Of a stretch of DNA of 64,000 bases, positions 12,820 through 21,906 are shown piece by piece; positions within the stretch are counted from its first letter, which is position 1; each line of letters starts with the position of its first letter. This DNA comes from Tessaracoccus aquimaris (GTDB lineage: Bacteria; Actinomycetota; Actinomycetes; Propionibacteriales; Propionibacteriaceae), in contig NZ_CP019606.1 of assembly GCF_001997345.1 (NCBI RefSeq), positions 2,046,001 to 2,110,000 of the forward strand, given 5' to 3'. The position numbers and the translations under genes were made by a program. Below the pieces are notes generated by a model, which had not been told where the DNA came from, made no database searches, and saw nothing but the letters and a program-made list of their open reading frames with translations.

Positions 12820-13712
12820 TCAGCGGGGGCGCGACAGGTAGCAGTAGCGGTGGTGCTCCTCGAAGCCCTCGGACGCGTACAGGGAGATCGCAGCGGCGTT
12901 TGACTCCTCGACCTGCAGCGCCGCGAATCTGGCACCGAGCCGCGCCGCCTCTGCAAGCAGAGCCCGCGTGATCCGACGGCCGAGGCCACGGCCGCGCTCC
13001 CGCTCGATGACCGCCACGCACGTGAGCACGGCCCACTGACCCGCCACCGCGACCCGGCCCGCCGCCCGCTCGTCCAGCCGAAGGTACCTGGCGGGCGCAG
13101 CCGTCACCTCCGAGAGCAGGCCCCCCGAGACCCCGCAGATCGACCGCCACACCCCGTCTGGAGCATCCTCCCCCACGACCTCCGGGTCGGCAGCGGGTGG
13201 CCCCGCCACGGACCGGGTCTGGACGATCGTGGGCTTGGCTGCCACGAAACCGGCGGCCAGCGCCTCGGCGGCCCGCCTGCCGTCAACGACGGCCTGCAGC
13301 GTCACGGGGCCCTCGTACCAGCCCCCGGCGAGCGAGAGGGCCTCCTCGAACGGCACCTCGGGGTCCCCGACGGCGAGCACCGAGTTGGCGCGCCCCGTCA
13401 CGCCGCTGCCTTGCCGAAGCACCCACCCGCCGAGCCGCGCGCGACGCAGCCCCGGCCAGGTGGGGTCGAGCGCCCGCTCGAGGGACTCCGCGCTCGAGGC
13501 CGGCAGCACGACCCGTTCAGGCACCTCACGGATCGTCTCGACCTCCGGGCGCGGCACCCACACGGCGCCGCGCTCCTCCGGAAGCACCACCAACCATTCC
13601 TGGTTGGCGGCCACCAGGTGCCCGACGACGTCGCTCAGCCCGCCGCCTGGCTGCCTGCGGCGCAGGCTGATCCGCCGCGACGAGGCGTCGGGGCGGGGAC
13701 GATCTGGCGCAT
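12820..13712 (-). CDS. GNAT-family N-acetyltransferase (start frame broken by one missing base)
   Basis: About 297 aa if one G/C is restored in the run 13690-13693; otherwise it starts at GTG 13614 (264 aa). The C-terminal half is a GNAT acetyl-CoA-dependent acyltransferase, with the pyrophosphate-binding ERGRGLGRRI and the strand ESNAAAISLYASEGF. The restored N-terminus begins at ATG 13712, one base after the adenosine deaminase stop, and reads MRQIVPAPD...ISLRRR...LSDVVGHL. That strand pattern is the usual small beta-domain preceding this GNAT group, and it supports the correction. It is probably the last gene of the nucleoside salvage operon and meets the sortase gene tail to tail (4 nt apart). 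The substrate is unknown. Confidence 0.75.
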
Positions 13713-13713
13713 C

Positions 13714-14790
13714 TCAGAGATCGCGGGCCGCGGCGTAGGCGGGGCGGATCACCTCGCGCACGATCGACTCGCGCTGGTCGTGCGGCAGGAAGGCCGCGCG
13801 CATCGCGTTGACGGTGGTCAACTCGATGTCGTCCAGGTCCCAGTTGAAGGTCTCCACGAGCCGCTCGTACTCGCGCGCCATGGTGGTGGCGCTCATCAAC
13901 CGGTTGTCGCAGTTGATGGTGACGTTGAAGCCGAGGTCCTTCAGCAGTTCGACAGGATGGTCCTTCATCTCGGCGGCGATCCCGGTCTGCAGGTTCGACG
14001 ACGGCGCGACCTCCAGCGCGATCCGGGCGTCGCGCACGTAGCCCGCGAGCCGCCCGAGCCGCGCGGAGCCGTCCTGGATCTCGATGTCCTCGACGATCCG
14101 CACGCCGTGGCCGAGCCGGTTCGCCCCGCACACCTGCACCGCCTCCCAGATCGACGGCAGGCCGAAGGCCTCGCCCGCGTGGATGGTGAAGAACATGTTG
14201 TTGCGCTTGAGGAAGTCGAAGGCCGGCTCGAAGCGCGACGGCGGGAAGCCGTCTTCCGCGCCCGCGATGTCGAAGCCGCACACCGAGTCGTCCCGGTAGG
14301 CAAGCGCAAGTTCGGCGATCCGCAGCGTCGGCTCCGCGTGCCGCATCGACGTGACGATCTGGCGCGCCACGATCTTGTTGCCCTGCCCCGCGGCCTCACG
14401 CATGCCCTCCGCGAGCCCGTCGCGGACCGCCTCGACGGCCGCCTCCGGGGTCAGGCTCAAGCGCAGGTGCTGTTCGGGCGCCCAGCGTGCCTCCGCGTAG
14501 ACGACGCCGTCCGCCGCCTGGTCGACGACGAACTCGCGGGCGACCCTGCGCAGGTGCTCGGCGGTCTGCATCGCGGCGACCGTGTGCTCGAACGTCTCCA
14601 GGTAGCGCACCAACGACCCCGAGTCGGCCGCCTCATAGAACCAGGCGCCGAGCCGGTCCGGGTCGGTGGAGGGCAGCGCGTGCCCCACCTCCGCGCAGTG
14701 CTCGATCACGGTGGAGGGGCGCAGCCCGCCGTCGAGGTGGTCGTGCAGCGCGACCTTCGGGAGCGTACGGATCACGTCGGCAGTCAGCAT
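13714..14790 (-). CDS. add: Adenosine deaminase
   Basis: A 358-aa zinc enzyme that converts adenosine or deoxyadenosine to inosine in the cytoplasm. Key motifs are all present: the metal-binding HDHLDGGLRPST near the N-terminus, HAGEAFG (zinc His, catalytic region), APSSNLQTG, and the catalytic aspartate pair region NCDNRLMS. HDHLDGG in place of the commoner HxHLDG is seen in many actinobacterial members. The ATG start at 14790 directly precedes the conserved LPKVALHDHL. It lies 46 bp after cytidine deaminase and in line with the nucleoside ABC importer, so imported purine nucleosides can be deaminated immediately. Confidence 0.96.
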   Translation of the reverse strand: MLTADVIRTLPKVALHDHLDGGLRPSTVIEHCAEVGHALPSTDPDRLGAWFYEAADSGSLVRYLETFEHTVAAMQTAEHLRRVAREFVVDQAADGVVYAEARWAPEQHLRLSLTPEAAVEAVRDGLAEGMREAAGQGNKIVARQIVTSMRHAEPTLRIAELALAYRDDSVCGFDIAGAEDGFPPSRFEPAFDFLKRNNMFFTIHAGEAFGLPSIWEAVQVCGANRLGHGVRIVEDIEIQDGSARLGRLAGYVRDARIALEVAPSSNLQTGIAAEMKDHPVELLKDLGFNVTINCDNRLMSATTMAREYERLVETFNWDLDDIELTTVNAMRAAFLPHDQRESIVREVIRPAYAAARDL

Positions 14791-14836
14791 GGGGACAATC
14801 TAGTGGGCGTGCCCCGGGCTGTCAGGTCGCGGGGTG

Positions 14837-15223
14837 TCAGGCCAGGTCGCCCGGCCCGAAGGCCTGAGGCAGCATCTCGTCCATGGTGCGCAGCCCGTCG
14901 GGGGTCTGCAGCACCAACTCGTGGCCGCCGTGCTCGAAGAGCAGTTGGCGGCACCGCCCGCATGGCGTGATGATCTCGCCCCTGCCGTTGACGCAGGTGA
15001 ACGCCACGAGCCTCCCACCGCCGGTGGCGATCAGCGTCGAGACGAGGCCGCATTCGGCGCAGAGCGTCACGCCGTAGCCCGCGTTCTCCACGTTGCAGCC
15101 CACCACGACCCGGCCGTCGTCGACGAGCGCTGCCGCGCCGACCTGGTAGTTGGAGTACGGGGCGTAGGCGCGCGCTGCGACGGCGTCCGCCTCGGCCTTG
15201 AGCGCCTCCCAGTCGATCACCAT
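14837..15223 (-). CDS. cdd: Cytidine deaminase
   Basis: A 128-aa homotetramer-type zinc enzyme converting cytidine and deoxycytidine to uridine. The signature CNVENAGYG and CAE (zinc Cys plus catalytic Glu), followed by PCGRCRQ (two zinc Cys), are intact. The length is normal for the family. The ATG at 15223 overlaps the permease stop by one base (TGATG), so it is translated with the transporter. Context: the second salvage enzyme of the nucleoside operon. Confidence 0.97.
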   Translation of the reverse strand: MVIDWEALKAEADAVAARAYAPYSNYQVGAAALVDDGRVVVGCNVENAGYGVTLCAECGLVSTLIATGGGRLVAFTCVNGRGEIITPCGRCRQLLFEHGGHELVLQTPDGLRTMDEMLPQAFGPGDLA

Positions 15224-16518
15224 CAGTGGCTCTTCACGAAGTGCGCGCCGTCGGCTGCGGGTGCCCGCACCCGTCCGACGAGCCCCGCGACGGCCACGAT
15301 GGTGGCCAGGTACGGCAGCATCTCGATGAAGTCGCTTGGGATCGGAAGTGCCATGCCCTTCGTCGTCTGGGCAAGCGCCCGGGCGAAGCCGAAGAACAGC
15401 GCGGTCGCGGCCCCGAGCAGGGGATGCCAGCGGCCCATGATGACCGCCGCGAGCGCGATGAAGCCGTTGCCCGCCGTCGGGTTGTTGTCCTGATACGCGC
15501 CGACCGATCCGAGCGTGAAGTAGGCGCCGCCGAGTCCGGCGAAGACGCCGCCGAGCAGCACCGCGGAGGCCTTCGTCCAGATCACGTTGATGCCGACGGT
15601 GTCCGCGGCATGCGGGTGCTCGCCGACCGCGCGGACCCTGAGGCCCCACTTGGTGCGGAACAGCAGGAACCACACGATGAAGATCGAGATGAACGCCAGG
15701 TAGGTCAGGAGGCGCTGCTGGAACAGCAGCGGCCCGAAGAACGGGATGTCGCTCAGCACCGGGATCTTGATGGGCTGCATGGCCTTGACGCTGTTGTAGG
15801 TGGCCTGGTCCTTCGCGACCAACTGCTGGTAGATGTAGCCGGTGAGGCCGGCCGCAAGCACGTTGATCACGACGCCGATGATGACGTGCTCGACCAGGTA
15901 GCGCAGCGTGAACAGCGCGAGCACGCCCGCCATCATGAGGCCAGCGAGCGAGGCGCCGATCAGGGCGGCGAAGGTGCTCTTGGTCAGCGAGAAGGTCAGC
16001 GCCGCCGCGAAGGCTGCGGTGAGGAACATGCCCTCGATGGCGATGTTGACCACGCCAGCACGCTCGGCAAGGACGCCCGCCAGCACGCCGAACACCAGGG
16101 GCGTTGCGTACTCGAGGGTGAGCTGCAACTGCATCGACAGCGTGAACGGGCTCTCCGAGCTGGCACCGGCCCACACGATGAAGCCGACGAGGATGCCGAC
16201 GCCCGCGACGACGGCGGCGACGGTCCGCAGGTTCTTGCTGAGCCGCCCGCTGAGGTAGCCGACGCCCGCGGCGATCACCAGCACCGCGCAGCCGAGCACC
16301 GTCGCGGTGCCAGGCAGTTGCAGCGTCGGCAACTGCACGTCGTCGAGCAGGTTGGACAGCGCGATGGCGGCGTCCTTGTGGACGGTGAATGCCATGATCA
16401 GCAGCGCGATGCCCAGCACGGTGACGAGCGCGCCCGTCGAGATGCGCTGGTTGCGGGCCTGCGGGGACTCGACCCTGCGCACCTCTGGCAGGTCGACGGA
16501 GGTCGTTTCGGTGCTCAT
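15223..16518 (-). CDS. Nucleoside ABC transporter permease (second subunit)
   Basis: A 431-aa integral membrane protein of the BPD_transp_2 (RbsC/YufQ-like) family. It has about ten hydrophobic segments and the family motif GVVNIAIEGMFLTAAF. The N-terminal 35 residues are polar and cytoplasmic. An extra pair of membrane helices precedes the core domain, making it longer than YufQ-type subunits (about 310 aa). The ATG start at 16518 overlaps the upstream permease by 4 nt. It pairs with the 16515-17699 subunit to form the channel for purine and pyrimidine nucleosides. Substrate is inferred from the BmpA-type binding protein and the adjacent deaminases. Confidence 0.9.
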   Translation of the reverse strand: MSTETTSVDLPEVRRVESPQARNQRISTGALVTVLGIALLIMAFTVHKDAAIALSNLLDDVQLPTLQLPGTATVLGCAVLVIAAGVGYLSGRLSKNLRTVAAVVAGVGILVGFIVWAGASSESPFTLSMQLQLTLEYATPLVFGVLAGVLAERAGVVNIAIEGMFLTAAFAAALTFSLTKSTFAALIGASLAGLMMAGVLALFTLRYLVEHVIIGVVINVLAAGLTGYIYQQLVAKDQATYNSVKAMQPIKIPVLSDIPFFGPLLFQQRLLTYLAFISIFIVWFLLFRTKWGLRVRAVGEHPHAADTVGINVIWTKASAVLLGGVFAGLGGAYFTLGSVGAYQDNNPTAGNGFIALAAVIMGRWHPLLGAATALFFGFARALAQTTKGMALPIPSDFIEMLPYLATIVAVAGLVGRVRAPAADGAHFVKSH

Positions 16519-17699
16519 GCTTCGGCCACCTTCGCGGACGGGACGTTCTCGTTGCGGACCTTGCGTTCCTTGAGGAACGGCAGCAGCCAGGCCACGAAGG
16601 CCGGCGCGGCGACGAACAGCACGATGAGCGCCTGGATCAGGTCGGTCAGTTTGTCTGGGGTGTCGGCCATCGTGATCATGGTGCGTCGCGACGCTTTGAG
16701 TGCGCCGAACAGCAGACCGGCGAAGATCACCCCGATGGGCTTGGAACGACCGAGCAGCGCGACGGTGATCGCGTCGAAGCCGAGCGTTCCGATCACGTTG
16801 TCTGTCATCTGGGGCGGGAAGCCGGTGAGCCGCTCGGGAGCGGTCACCATCATGACGCCCGCCAGTCCGCCGAGGGATCCGGCGATGGCCATGGTCATCA
16901 TCGTCACGTTCGGCACGCTTGCGCCTGCGGTGGCTGCGGCATTCGGGTTCAGGCCGATGGCCTTGAGGTGCACGCCGAACTTGGTGCGCTCGAGAACCCA
17001 CCACACGACGACCGCCGCGGCGATCGCGATGAAGAAGCCGAGGTGCAGTCGGGTGCCGTCGAGCCTTGGCATCGTCGCGGTCCACTCGAGGACGGGAGAG
17101 ATCGGGTCCGAGCGACCCGGGTCCTTCATCCACGTCTGCTTCATCAGGTAGGCGAGCAGGTTCACCGCGATGTAGTTCATCATGATGGTGAGGATGACCT
17201 CGTGGGCGCCGGTGCGTGCCTTCAGCACGCCGACGATGCCACCCCACACGGCGCCTGCCAGCATGCCGATGATGATGACGAGCGGGAGGTGGATGAAGAT
17301 CGGCAACCCCGTGAAGGTGAAGCCGGCGTAGGCGGCGGTCATGGCGCCGACCATCGACTGGCCCTGCGCGCCGATGTTGAACAGGCCGGCGCGGAACGCG
17401 ATCGCGACGGCGAGGCCGGCGCAGATCAGCGGGGCAGCGGCGGCCGTGGTGTCGGTGATCGCGACCCAGGAGCCCATCGAGCCGACCCACATCGCGTAGA
17501 ACGTCGACGAGATCTTCTCCCAGGAGGCGCCGAGCGCGTCACCAGGGCGGGAGAAGAAGTAGGCCCACTTGGAGGCGACCTCGGCGTCGGCGAAGACCAT
17601 CACGATGGCGCCGAGCGCGAAGGCGAGGACAAGCGCAGCGACCGTGATGATGGCCGACTGGATCCATGCCGGCCGCGGTGCGGAGACCTTCTCACTCAT
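16515..17699 (-). CDS. Nucleoside ABC transporter permease (first subunit)
   Basis: A 394-aa BPD_transp_2 family permease (YufP-like). The conserved FRAGLFNIGAQGQSMVGA loop and FHLKAIG-type EAA-like segment (VHLKAIGLNPNAAATAG) contact the ATPase. About nine to ten membrane helices. The start is placed at ATG 17699, which overlaps the ATPase stop by 8 nt. The open frame extends further, but the extension lies inside the ATPase gene. It is the heteromeric partner of the 15223-16518 permease. Confidence 0.9.
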   Translation of the reverse strand: MSEKVSAPRPAWIQSAIITVAALVLAFALGAIVMVFADAEVASKWAYFFSRPGDALGASWEKISSTFYAMWVGSMGSWVAITDTTAAAAPLICAGLAVAIAFRAGLFNIGAQGQSMVGAMTAAYAGFTFTGLPIFIHLPLVIIIGMLAGAVWGGIVGVLKARTGAHEVILTIMMNYIAVNLLAYLMKQTWMKDPGRSDPISPVLEWTATMPRLDGTRLHLGFFIAIAAAVVVWWVLERTKFGVHLKAIGLNPNAAATAGASVPNVTMMTMAIAGSLGGLAGVMMVTAPERLTGFPPQMTDNVIGTLGFDAITVALLGRSKPIGVIFAGLLFGALKASRRTMITMADTPDKLTDLIQALIVLFVAAPAFVAWLLPFLKERKVRNENVPSAKVAEA

Positions 17700-19266
17700 T
17701 GCTGTGGACCTCCTGGACCGTAGCGACTGCATCTTCATGGTCGATGCCTGCCATCATCAGGCCAAGCACATCGCGTGGCGTGTCGGGGGCGACGAGTCCG
17801 ACGATCTTGCCGCGGTACATCACGGCGATCCGGTCGGCGAGGGACTCGACCTCCTCCAGTTCCGTGGAGATGATCAGGACGGCGGTGCCCTGGTCGCGCT
17901 CCCGCACGATCCGGCTGTGCAGGAACTCGATGGCGCCGACGTCGACGCCCCGGGTCGGCTGGCTGGCAAGCAGCAGCGACAGCGGGCGTGACAGCTCGCG
18001 GGCGAGCACCACCTTCTGCTGGTTGCCGCCCGACAGCGCGCGGACGGGCTGCGTGTAGGAGGTGCAGCGGATGTCGAACTCGGTGACCCGCTCCTCCGCG
18101 TTAGCGGCGATGGCCTTGAGGTTCAGGGCGCCGAGCCGCGAGTACTGGTCGAGGTTGTCGAGGACCAGGTTCTCCGCGATGGAGAACTCGCCGACGAACC
18201 CGTCGCGATGCCTGTCCTCTGGGACGAACCCCAGGCCCGCCTTGAGCGTCCTGGCGGGCTTGGCGCGGGTGATGTCGACGCCGTCGAGGTCGATGGTGCC
18301 CTTGAGCGGAACCATGGTGCCGAGGATGGTCTCGGCCAGTTCGGTCTGCCCGTTGCCCTGAACGCCCGCGATACAGACGATCTCGCCGGCGCGGACGGTG
18401 AGGCTCAGGTCGTCGACGGCGACGGCGCCGGACGGATCGGCGACGGTCAGGTTCTCGATGACGAGTCGCTCGGCTCCGGGCTCCGAGACGTCCTTTGTCA
18501 CCTGGAGCGACACGTTGCGGCCGACCATCATGGAGGCCAACTCCGCCTCGGGCGCTGAGGGATCGGCCTCGCCGACCACCTTGCCGCGGCGGATCACCGT
18601 GATGTCGTCCGCGACGGCGCGGACCTCGCGGAGCTTGTGGGTGATGAACACGATCGCCTTGCCCTCGTCGCGCAGGGACTGCATGACGACCATCAGTTCG
18701 TCGATCTCCTGCGGCGTCAGGACGGCGGTCGGCTCGTCGAAGATGAGGTAGGTGGCGCCCTTGGCGAGCGCCTTGAGGATCTCGACCCGCTGCTGGATGC
18801 CGACGGGAAGGTCCTCGACCAGTGCGTCGGGGTCGACGTCGAGCCGGTAGCGGTCGCTGAGCTCGCGCACCAGTTTGCGCGCCGAGTTCAGGTCAAGCAT
18901 GCCGCCGGAGCCGGGCTCGTTGCCGAGCACCATGTTCTCGGCGACGGTGAACACGGGAATCAGCATGAAGTGCTGGTGGACCATGCCGATGCCTGCCGCC
19001 ATGGCCTGCTTCGGGTTGGTCAGATGGAGCGGCTCGTCGCCGAGCCGGATCTCGCCCTCGTCAGGCTCGAGAAGCCCGAACACGATGTTCATGAGGGTCG
19101 ACTTGCCCGCACCGTTCTCACCCAGCAGGCAGTGGATTCTGCCGGGCACCACATCGATGGTGATGGAGTCGTTGGCGGTCAGAGACCCGAATCTTTTCGT
19201 GATGCCGTTGAGGGAAAGCACGGGGGCCCTGCCCTCGGTCGCGATCACTTCTTGTGTCTCGGTCAC
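17692..19266 (-). CDS. Nucleoside ABC transporter ATP-binding protein (duplicated domain)
   Basis: A 524-aa ATPase with two ABC domains, as in RbsA/YufO. The first has GENGAGKSTLMN, the Q-loop region HQHFMLIP and Walker B YLIFDEPTAVL. The second has a degenerate Walker A (GVQGNGQTEL) and signature LSGGNQQKVVLAREL followed by ASQPTRGVD, the usual asymmetry of this family. It powers import by the two adjacent permeases. The ATG start at 19266 is preceded by an AGGAGG-type site (GAGGATGT). A hairpin separates it from the binding-protein gene upstream. Confidence 0.93.
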   Translation of the reverse strand: MTETQEVIATEGRAPVLSLNGITKRFGSLTANDSITIDVVPGRIHCLLGENGAGKSTLMNIVFGLLEPDEGEIRLGDEPLHLTNPKQAMAAGIGMVHQHFMLIPVFTVAENMVLGNEPGSGGMLDLNSARKLVRELSDRYRLDVDPDALVEDLPVGIQQRVEILKALAKGATYLIFDEPTAVLTPQEIDELMVVMQSLRDEGKAIVFITHKLREVRAVADDITVIRRGKVVGEADPSAPEAELASMMVGRNVSLQVTKDVSEPGAERLVIENLTVADPSGAVAVDDLSLTVRAGEIVCIAGVQGNGQTELAETILGTMVPLKGTIDLDGVDITRAKPARTLKAGLGFVPEDRHRDGFVGEFSIAENLVLDNLDQYSRLGALNLKAIAANAEERVTEFDIRCTSYTQPVRALSGGNQQKVVLARELSRPLSLLLASQPTRGVDVGAIEFLHSRIVRERDQGTAVLIISTELEEVESLADRIAVMYRGKIVGLVAPDTPRDVLGLMMAGIDHEDAVATVQEVHSNE

Positions 19267-19350
19267 GTCGAAACATCCTCCTTCGCCGACGGTGGCGTGG
19301 GGTTAGCGTAGCGGTTTGGAACCTGCCCGCGTGTGTAGGGGCAGAAGGGA

Positions 19351-19376
19351 GGAGGGGCGCTTTGCAGCGCCCCTCC
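19351..19376 (-). terminator. Hairpin between bmpA-like gene and ABC ATPase gene
   Basis: A 10-bp perfect stem (19351-19360 with 19367-19376) and a 6-nt loop lie in the 134-bp gap, with no strong T tract. It probably acts as a partial terminator or 3' stabiliser. That would allow more binding protein than transporter to be made, a common arrangement for binding-protein-first operons. Confidence 0.6.
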
Positions 19377-19400
19377 CCCTAGCGATCAGCCGTGGTCAGC

Positions 19401-20540
19401 TCACTTGGGCTGGCTCGGGGACTTGATCGTGATCTTGCCGCTGATGATGTCGGCCTTGACCTGGTCCAGCTCAGCCTGCAGGCCCTCGGGCAGCTTGTCG
19501 GCGAAGTCGTGGAAGTCCGCGAGCGAGACGCCGTCGTTCTCCAGGGTTCCGACGTACGCGTCGGAGCTGAACTTGCCGTCCTTGGCCGCCGTGATCGCCT
19601 CGAACACGGCAACGTCCATGGCCTTCTCGACCGAGGTGACGATCTGCGGGCCGTACTCGGGAGCCGAGACGAAGCCGTCGGTGTCGACCCAGATGGCGTT
19701 GACCTTGCCACCGGACTCCTGGGCCGCCTGCAGCGCGCCGATGCCGGCGGGGCCGGCGACAGGCATGATGATGTCGGCGCCCTGGGCGATCAGGGTGTTG
19801 GCGGTGTTCTTGCCACCGGGGATGTCACCGAAGGGGTTCTGGCCGCCGATGAACTGGCCGTCCTGCTTGGCCTCGTCCCAGCCGAGGACCTTGACGCTGG
19901 TGCCCTTGGCCTCGTTGTGGTAGGCGACGCCCTCGGCGAAGCCGTCCATGAAGATGGAGACGGTCGGGTAGTTGGCGCCACCGAAGGTGCCGACGGTGCC
20001 GGTCTTGCTCATGGCGGCGGCGGTGTAGCCGGCCAGGAACGCGGGCTGGGCGGTGTTGAAGATCAGGCCCTTGGCGTTGGTGACGCCCTCGAAGGAGGAG
20101 TTGTCGACGATCGCGAAGTTCACATCGGGGTGCTGCTTGGCGGCGGCCTCGGTGGCGCTGGCAAGGGCGAAGCCGACGGTGACGATGATGTTGCACTTGG
20201 CGTCGATCATCGACTGCACGTTGCCCGCGTACTCGGACTCGGCGTTGGATTCGATTTCCTTGGTCTGGATGCCGAGCTTGTCCTTGGCGTCCATCAGGCC
20301 CTTGTAGGCCGTCTCGTTGAAGGACTTGTCGTCGAAGCCACCGGCGTCGGAGACCATGCAGGCGAGGAAGTTGGCGGCGTCGCCACCACCGTCGGTGGCT
20401 GCGGGCGACGAGGTGTCGGCGGGGGTGCTCGCCTTGTCGGTGGGAGCGGGAGAGCCTTCGGACGGCGGCGCGGCGCAGCCGGCGAGGGCGAGGGCAGAGG
20501 CGCCGGCGATGGCCAGGGCGCTCAGCAGGGACTTCTTCAC
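19401..20540 (-). CDS. BmpA/PnrA-type nucleoside-binding lipoprotein
   Basis: A 379-aa substrate-binding lipoprotein. The signal peptide MKKSLLSALAIAGASALALAGC has a lipobox ending in Cys near residue 22, followed by a Ser/Thr/Pro-rich tether of about 30 residues. The mature part matches the Bmp/PnrA family, with GGFDDKSFNETAYKGL near the start and later the ligand-loop region IMPVAGPAGIGALQ. The family binds purine and pyrimidine nucleosides. It starts at GTG 20540, 8 nt after a perfect AGGAGG. First gene of the nucleoside operon, with a plausible -10 TATAAC at 20624-20629 on the minus strand and no clear -35. Confidence 0.93.
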   Translation of the reverse strand: MKKSLLSALAIAGASALALAGCAAPPSEGSPAPTDKASTPADTSSPAATDGGGDAANFLACMVSDAGGFDDKSFNETAYKGLMDAKDKLGIQTKEIESNAESEYAGNVQSMIDAKCNIIVTVGFALASATEAAAKQHPDVNFAIVDNSSFEGVTNAKGLIFNTAQPAFLAGYTAAAMSKTGTVGTFGGANYPTVSIFMDGFAEGVAYHNEAKGTSVKVLGWDEAKQDGQFIGGQNPFGDIPGGKNTANTLIAQGADIIMPVAGPAGIGALQAAQESGGKVNAIWVDTDGFVSAPEYGPQIVTSVEKAMDVAVFEAITAAKDGKFSSDAYVGTLENDGVSLADFHDFADKLPEGLQAELDQVKADIISGKITIKSPSQPK

Positions 20541-20685
20541 GAAGGGATCCTCCTAGGAGATGACTTTGGGCAGAGTCGACCATACCGCCGCGCACCGCGG
20601 AAGTCGTCCTTGGAGGATGGAAAGTTATAGACCCGCAACAATAGGCCGGGCCTCACCCCGCGGGATGAGTGACCGCAGTGTGGAC

Positions 20686-21906
20686 TCACCCGTTGGGGGT
20701 AACCTGCCGGACCAGCGCCCCGGCCGATCGGACCATGCCGATGGTCTGCTCCCGCCAGTCGATCTCCTGGCCGCGATACGGGCCGGTGGCAAGGGAGATC
20801 ACCACGGCGGCTGCCCTGAGCCGCAGTTCGACGGGGTCGACGCGGCGGTCGAAGACGGGGACCCAGCGGGCGAGCAGGTCCCGCACCTTCGCCTCCTGCT
20901 GCTGGTTCATCCGTTGGATGGTCGACAGGTGCCCGATCAGGCAGGCCAGGTCGTCCGCCCGGCGGCCGGGGCCGATGGTGTCGACGTCGAGCATGCCGAC
21001 CACGCGTCCCCCCGCGACCCGCAACTGGCCCTCGTGGAAGTCTCCGTGGGTCGGCTCGTTTCCGAGCGGGAAGCGGGCGAGCCCCGTCGAGATCTGGTTG
21101 GAGAGCCAGCCCAACTCGTCGCCGAGTTCCGGCAGGGTCGCCGAGACCATCCTCGCGTAGTGCCCCACCGCGTCGGACCACGGAGGGCGCCGCTCCAGCG
21201 CCGCCACCGAGGCGGGCATCGCGTCGAGCAGATTGATCAGTTCCTCCGGGCTGCACGGATCGCCCGGCTCGAACAGTGCCCGCGCCATCGCCATGCCCGG
21301 CAGTTCGCGCGTGACGAGCAGATGGTCGGCCGTCGTCAGCGCCACCTCGGGCGCGGGGAGCCCCGCCTGCCGGAGCAGTTGGTGCTTGTGGTGGATGTCG
21401 GCGAACACCTTCTCGCGCAGCACCTTGACGTAGAACACCTCGCGGGGGTCGTTGACGACGACCTTGACGACGGCCCGCCTCCGCGGCCGGTAGGCGATCA
21501 TCGACAGCGACAACTGCTCGGCGGTGACCGGGCGGGTCAGCACCGTCCCCGCGTTGAGGGTCTCGGCCATCCGGTCGGGGAACGCCGCCCTGGGCAGGCC
21601 CAGGAGGTCCGGGTCGTTGGGGTAGAGCCAGACGGCGACCTTGCGGTGGCCGTCCTCGAAGATGTCGGCCCGTGCGTCGCTCGGCGAGAGGTCGCCGGTG
21701 CGGGCGCTGACGCCGAGCAGTTCGGTCCGCTCGCCGTGCGGCCATGCGACCTGCGCGACATAGGTCGCGGTCGTGGACTGCTCGGGGGCCGCGTCGACGT
21801 GGTCGAGCGACCAGGTGAGCAGTTGGCCCCCTTGATGCTCCACCGCGGCGCGCAGCAGCGGCTCGACCCGGGGGCCGGTCAGGAGTCGTGCGCCGTCGTC
21901 AGGCAT
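20686..21906 (-). CDS. Aminoglycoside phosphotransferase-like kinase-fold protein
   Basis: A 406-aa cytosolic protein with a two-part structure. The N-terminal 130 residues resemble the domain before maltokinase/APH-type kinases (KVAVWLYPNDP). A kinase-like fold follows, with the catalytic loop THGDFHEGQL and the metal-binding DVDTIGPG. The lysine-containing strand VVKVVVNDPREVFYVKVL may bind ATP. The phosphate acceptor is unknown; a sugar or small metabolite is as likely as an antibiotic. It overlaps the preceding CorC-like gene by 8 nt, so the two are co-transcribed. GTG/ATG choice at the start is constrained by that overlap. Confidence 0.75.
   Translation of the reverse strand: MPDDGARLLTGPRVEPLLRAAVEHQGGQLLTWSLDHVDAAPEQSTTATYVAQVAWPHGERTELLGVSARTGDLSPSDARADIFEDGHRKVAVWLYPNDPDLLGLPRAAFPDRMAETLNAGTVLTRPVTAEQLSLSMIAYRPRRRAVVKVVVNDPREVFYVKVLREKVFADIHHKHQLLRQAGLPAPEVALTTADHLLVTRELPGMAMARALFEPGDPCSPEELINLLDAMPASVAALERRPPWSDAVGHYARMVSATLPELGDELGWLSNQISTGLARFPLGNEPTHGDFHEGQLRVAGGRVVGMLDVDTIGPGRRADDLACLIGHLSTIQRMNQQQEAKVRDLLARWVPVFDRRVDPVELRLRAAAVVISLATGPYRGQEIDWREQTIGMVRSAGALVRQVTPNG

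Noticed and set aside
20686..21906. Aminoglycoside resistance gene.
   Set aside because: Only the kinase fold is shared; the context (CorC-like, chromosomal operon) and N-terminal domain argue for a housekeeping substrate.
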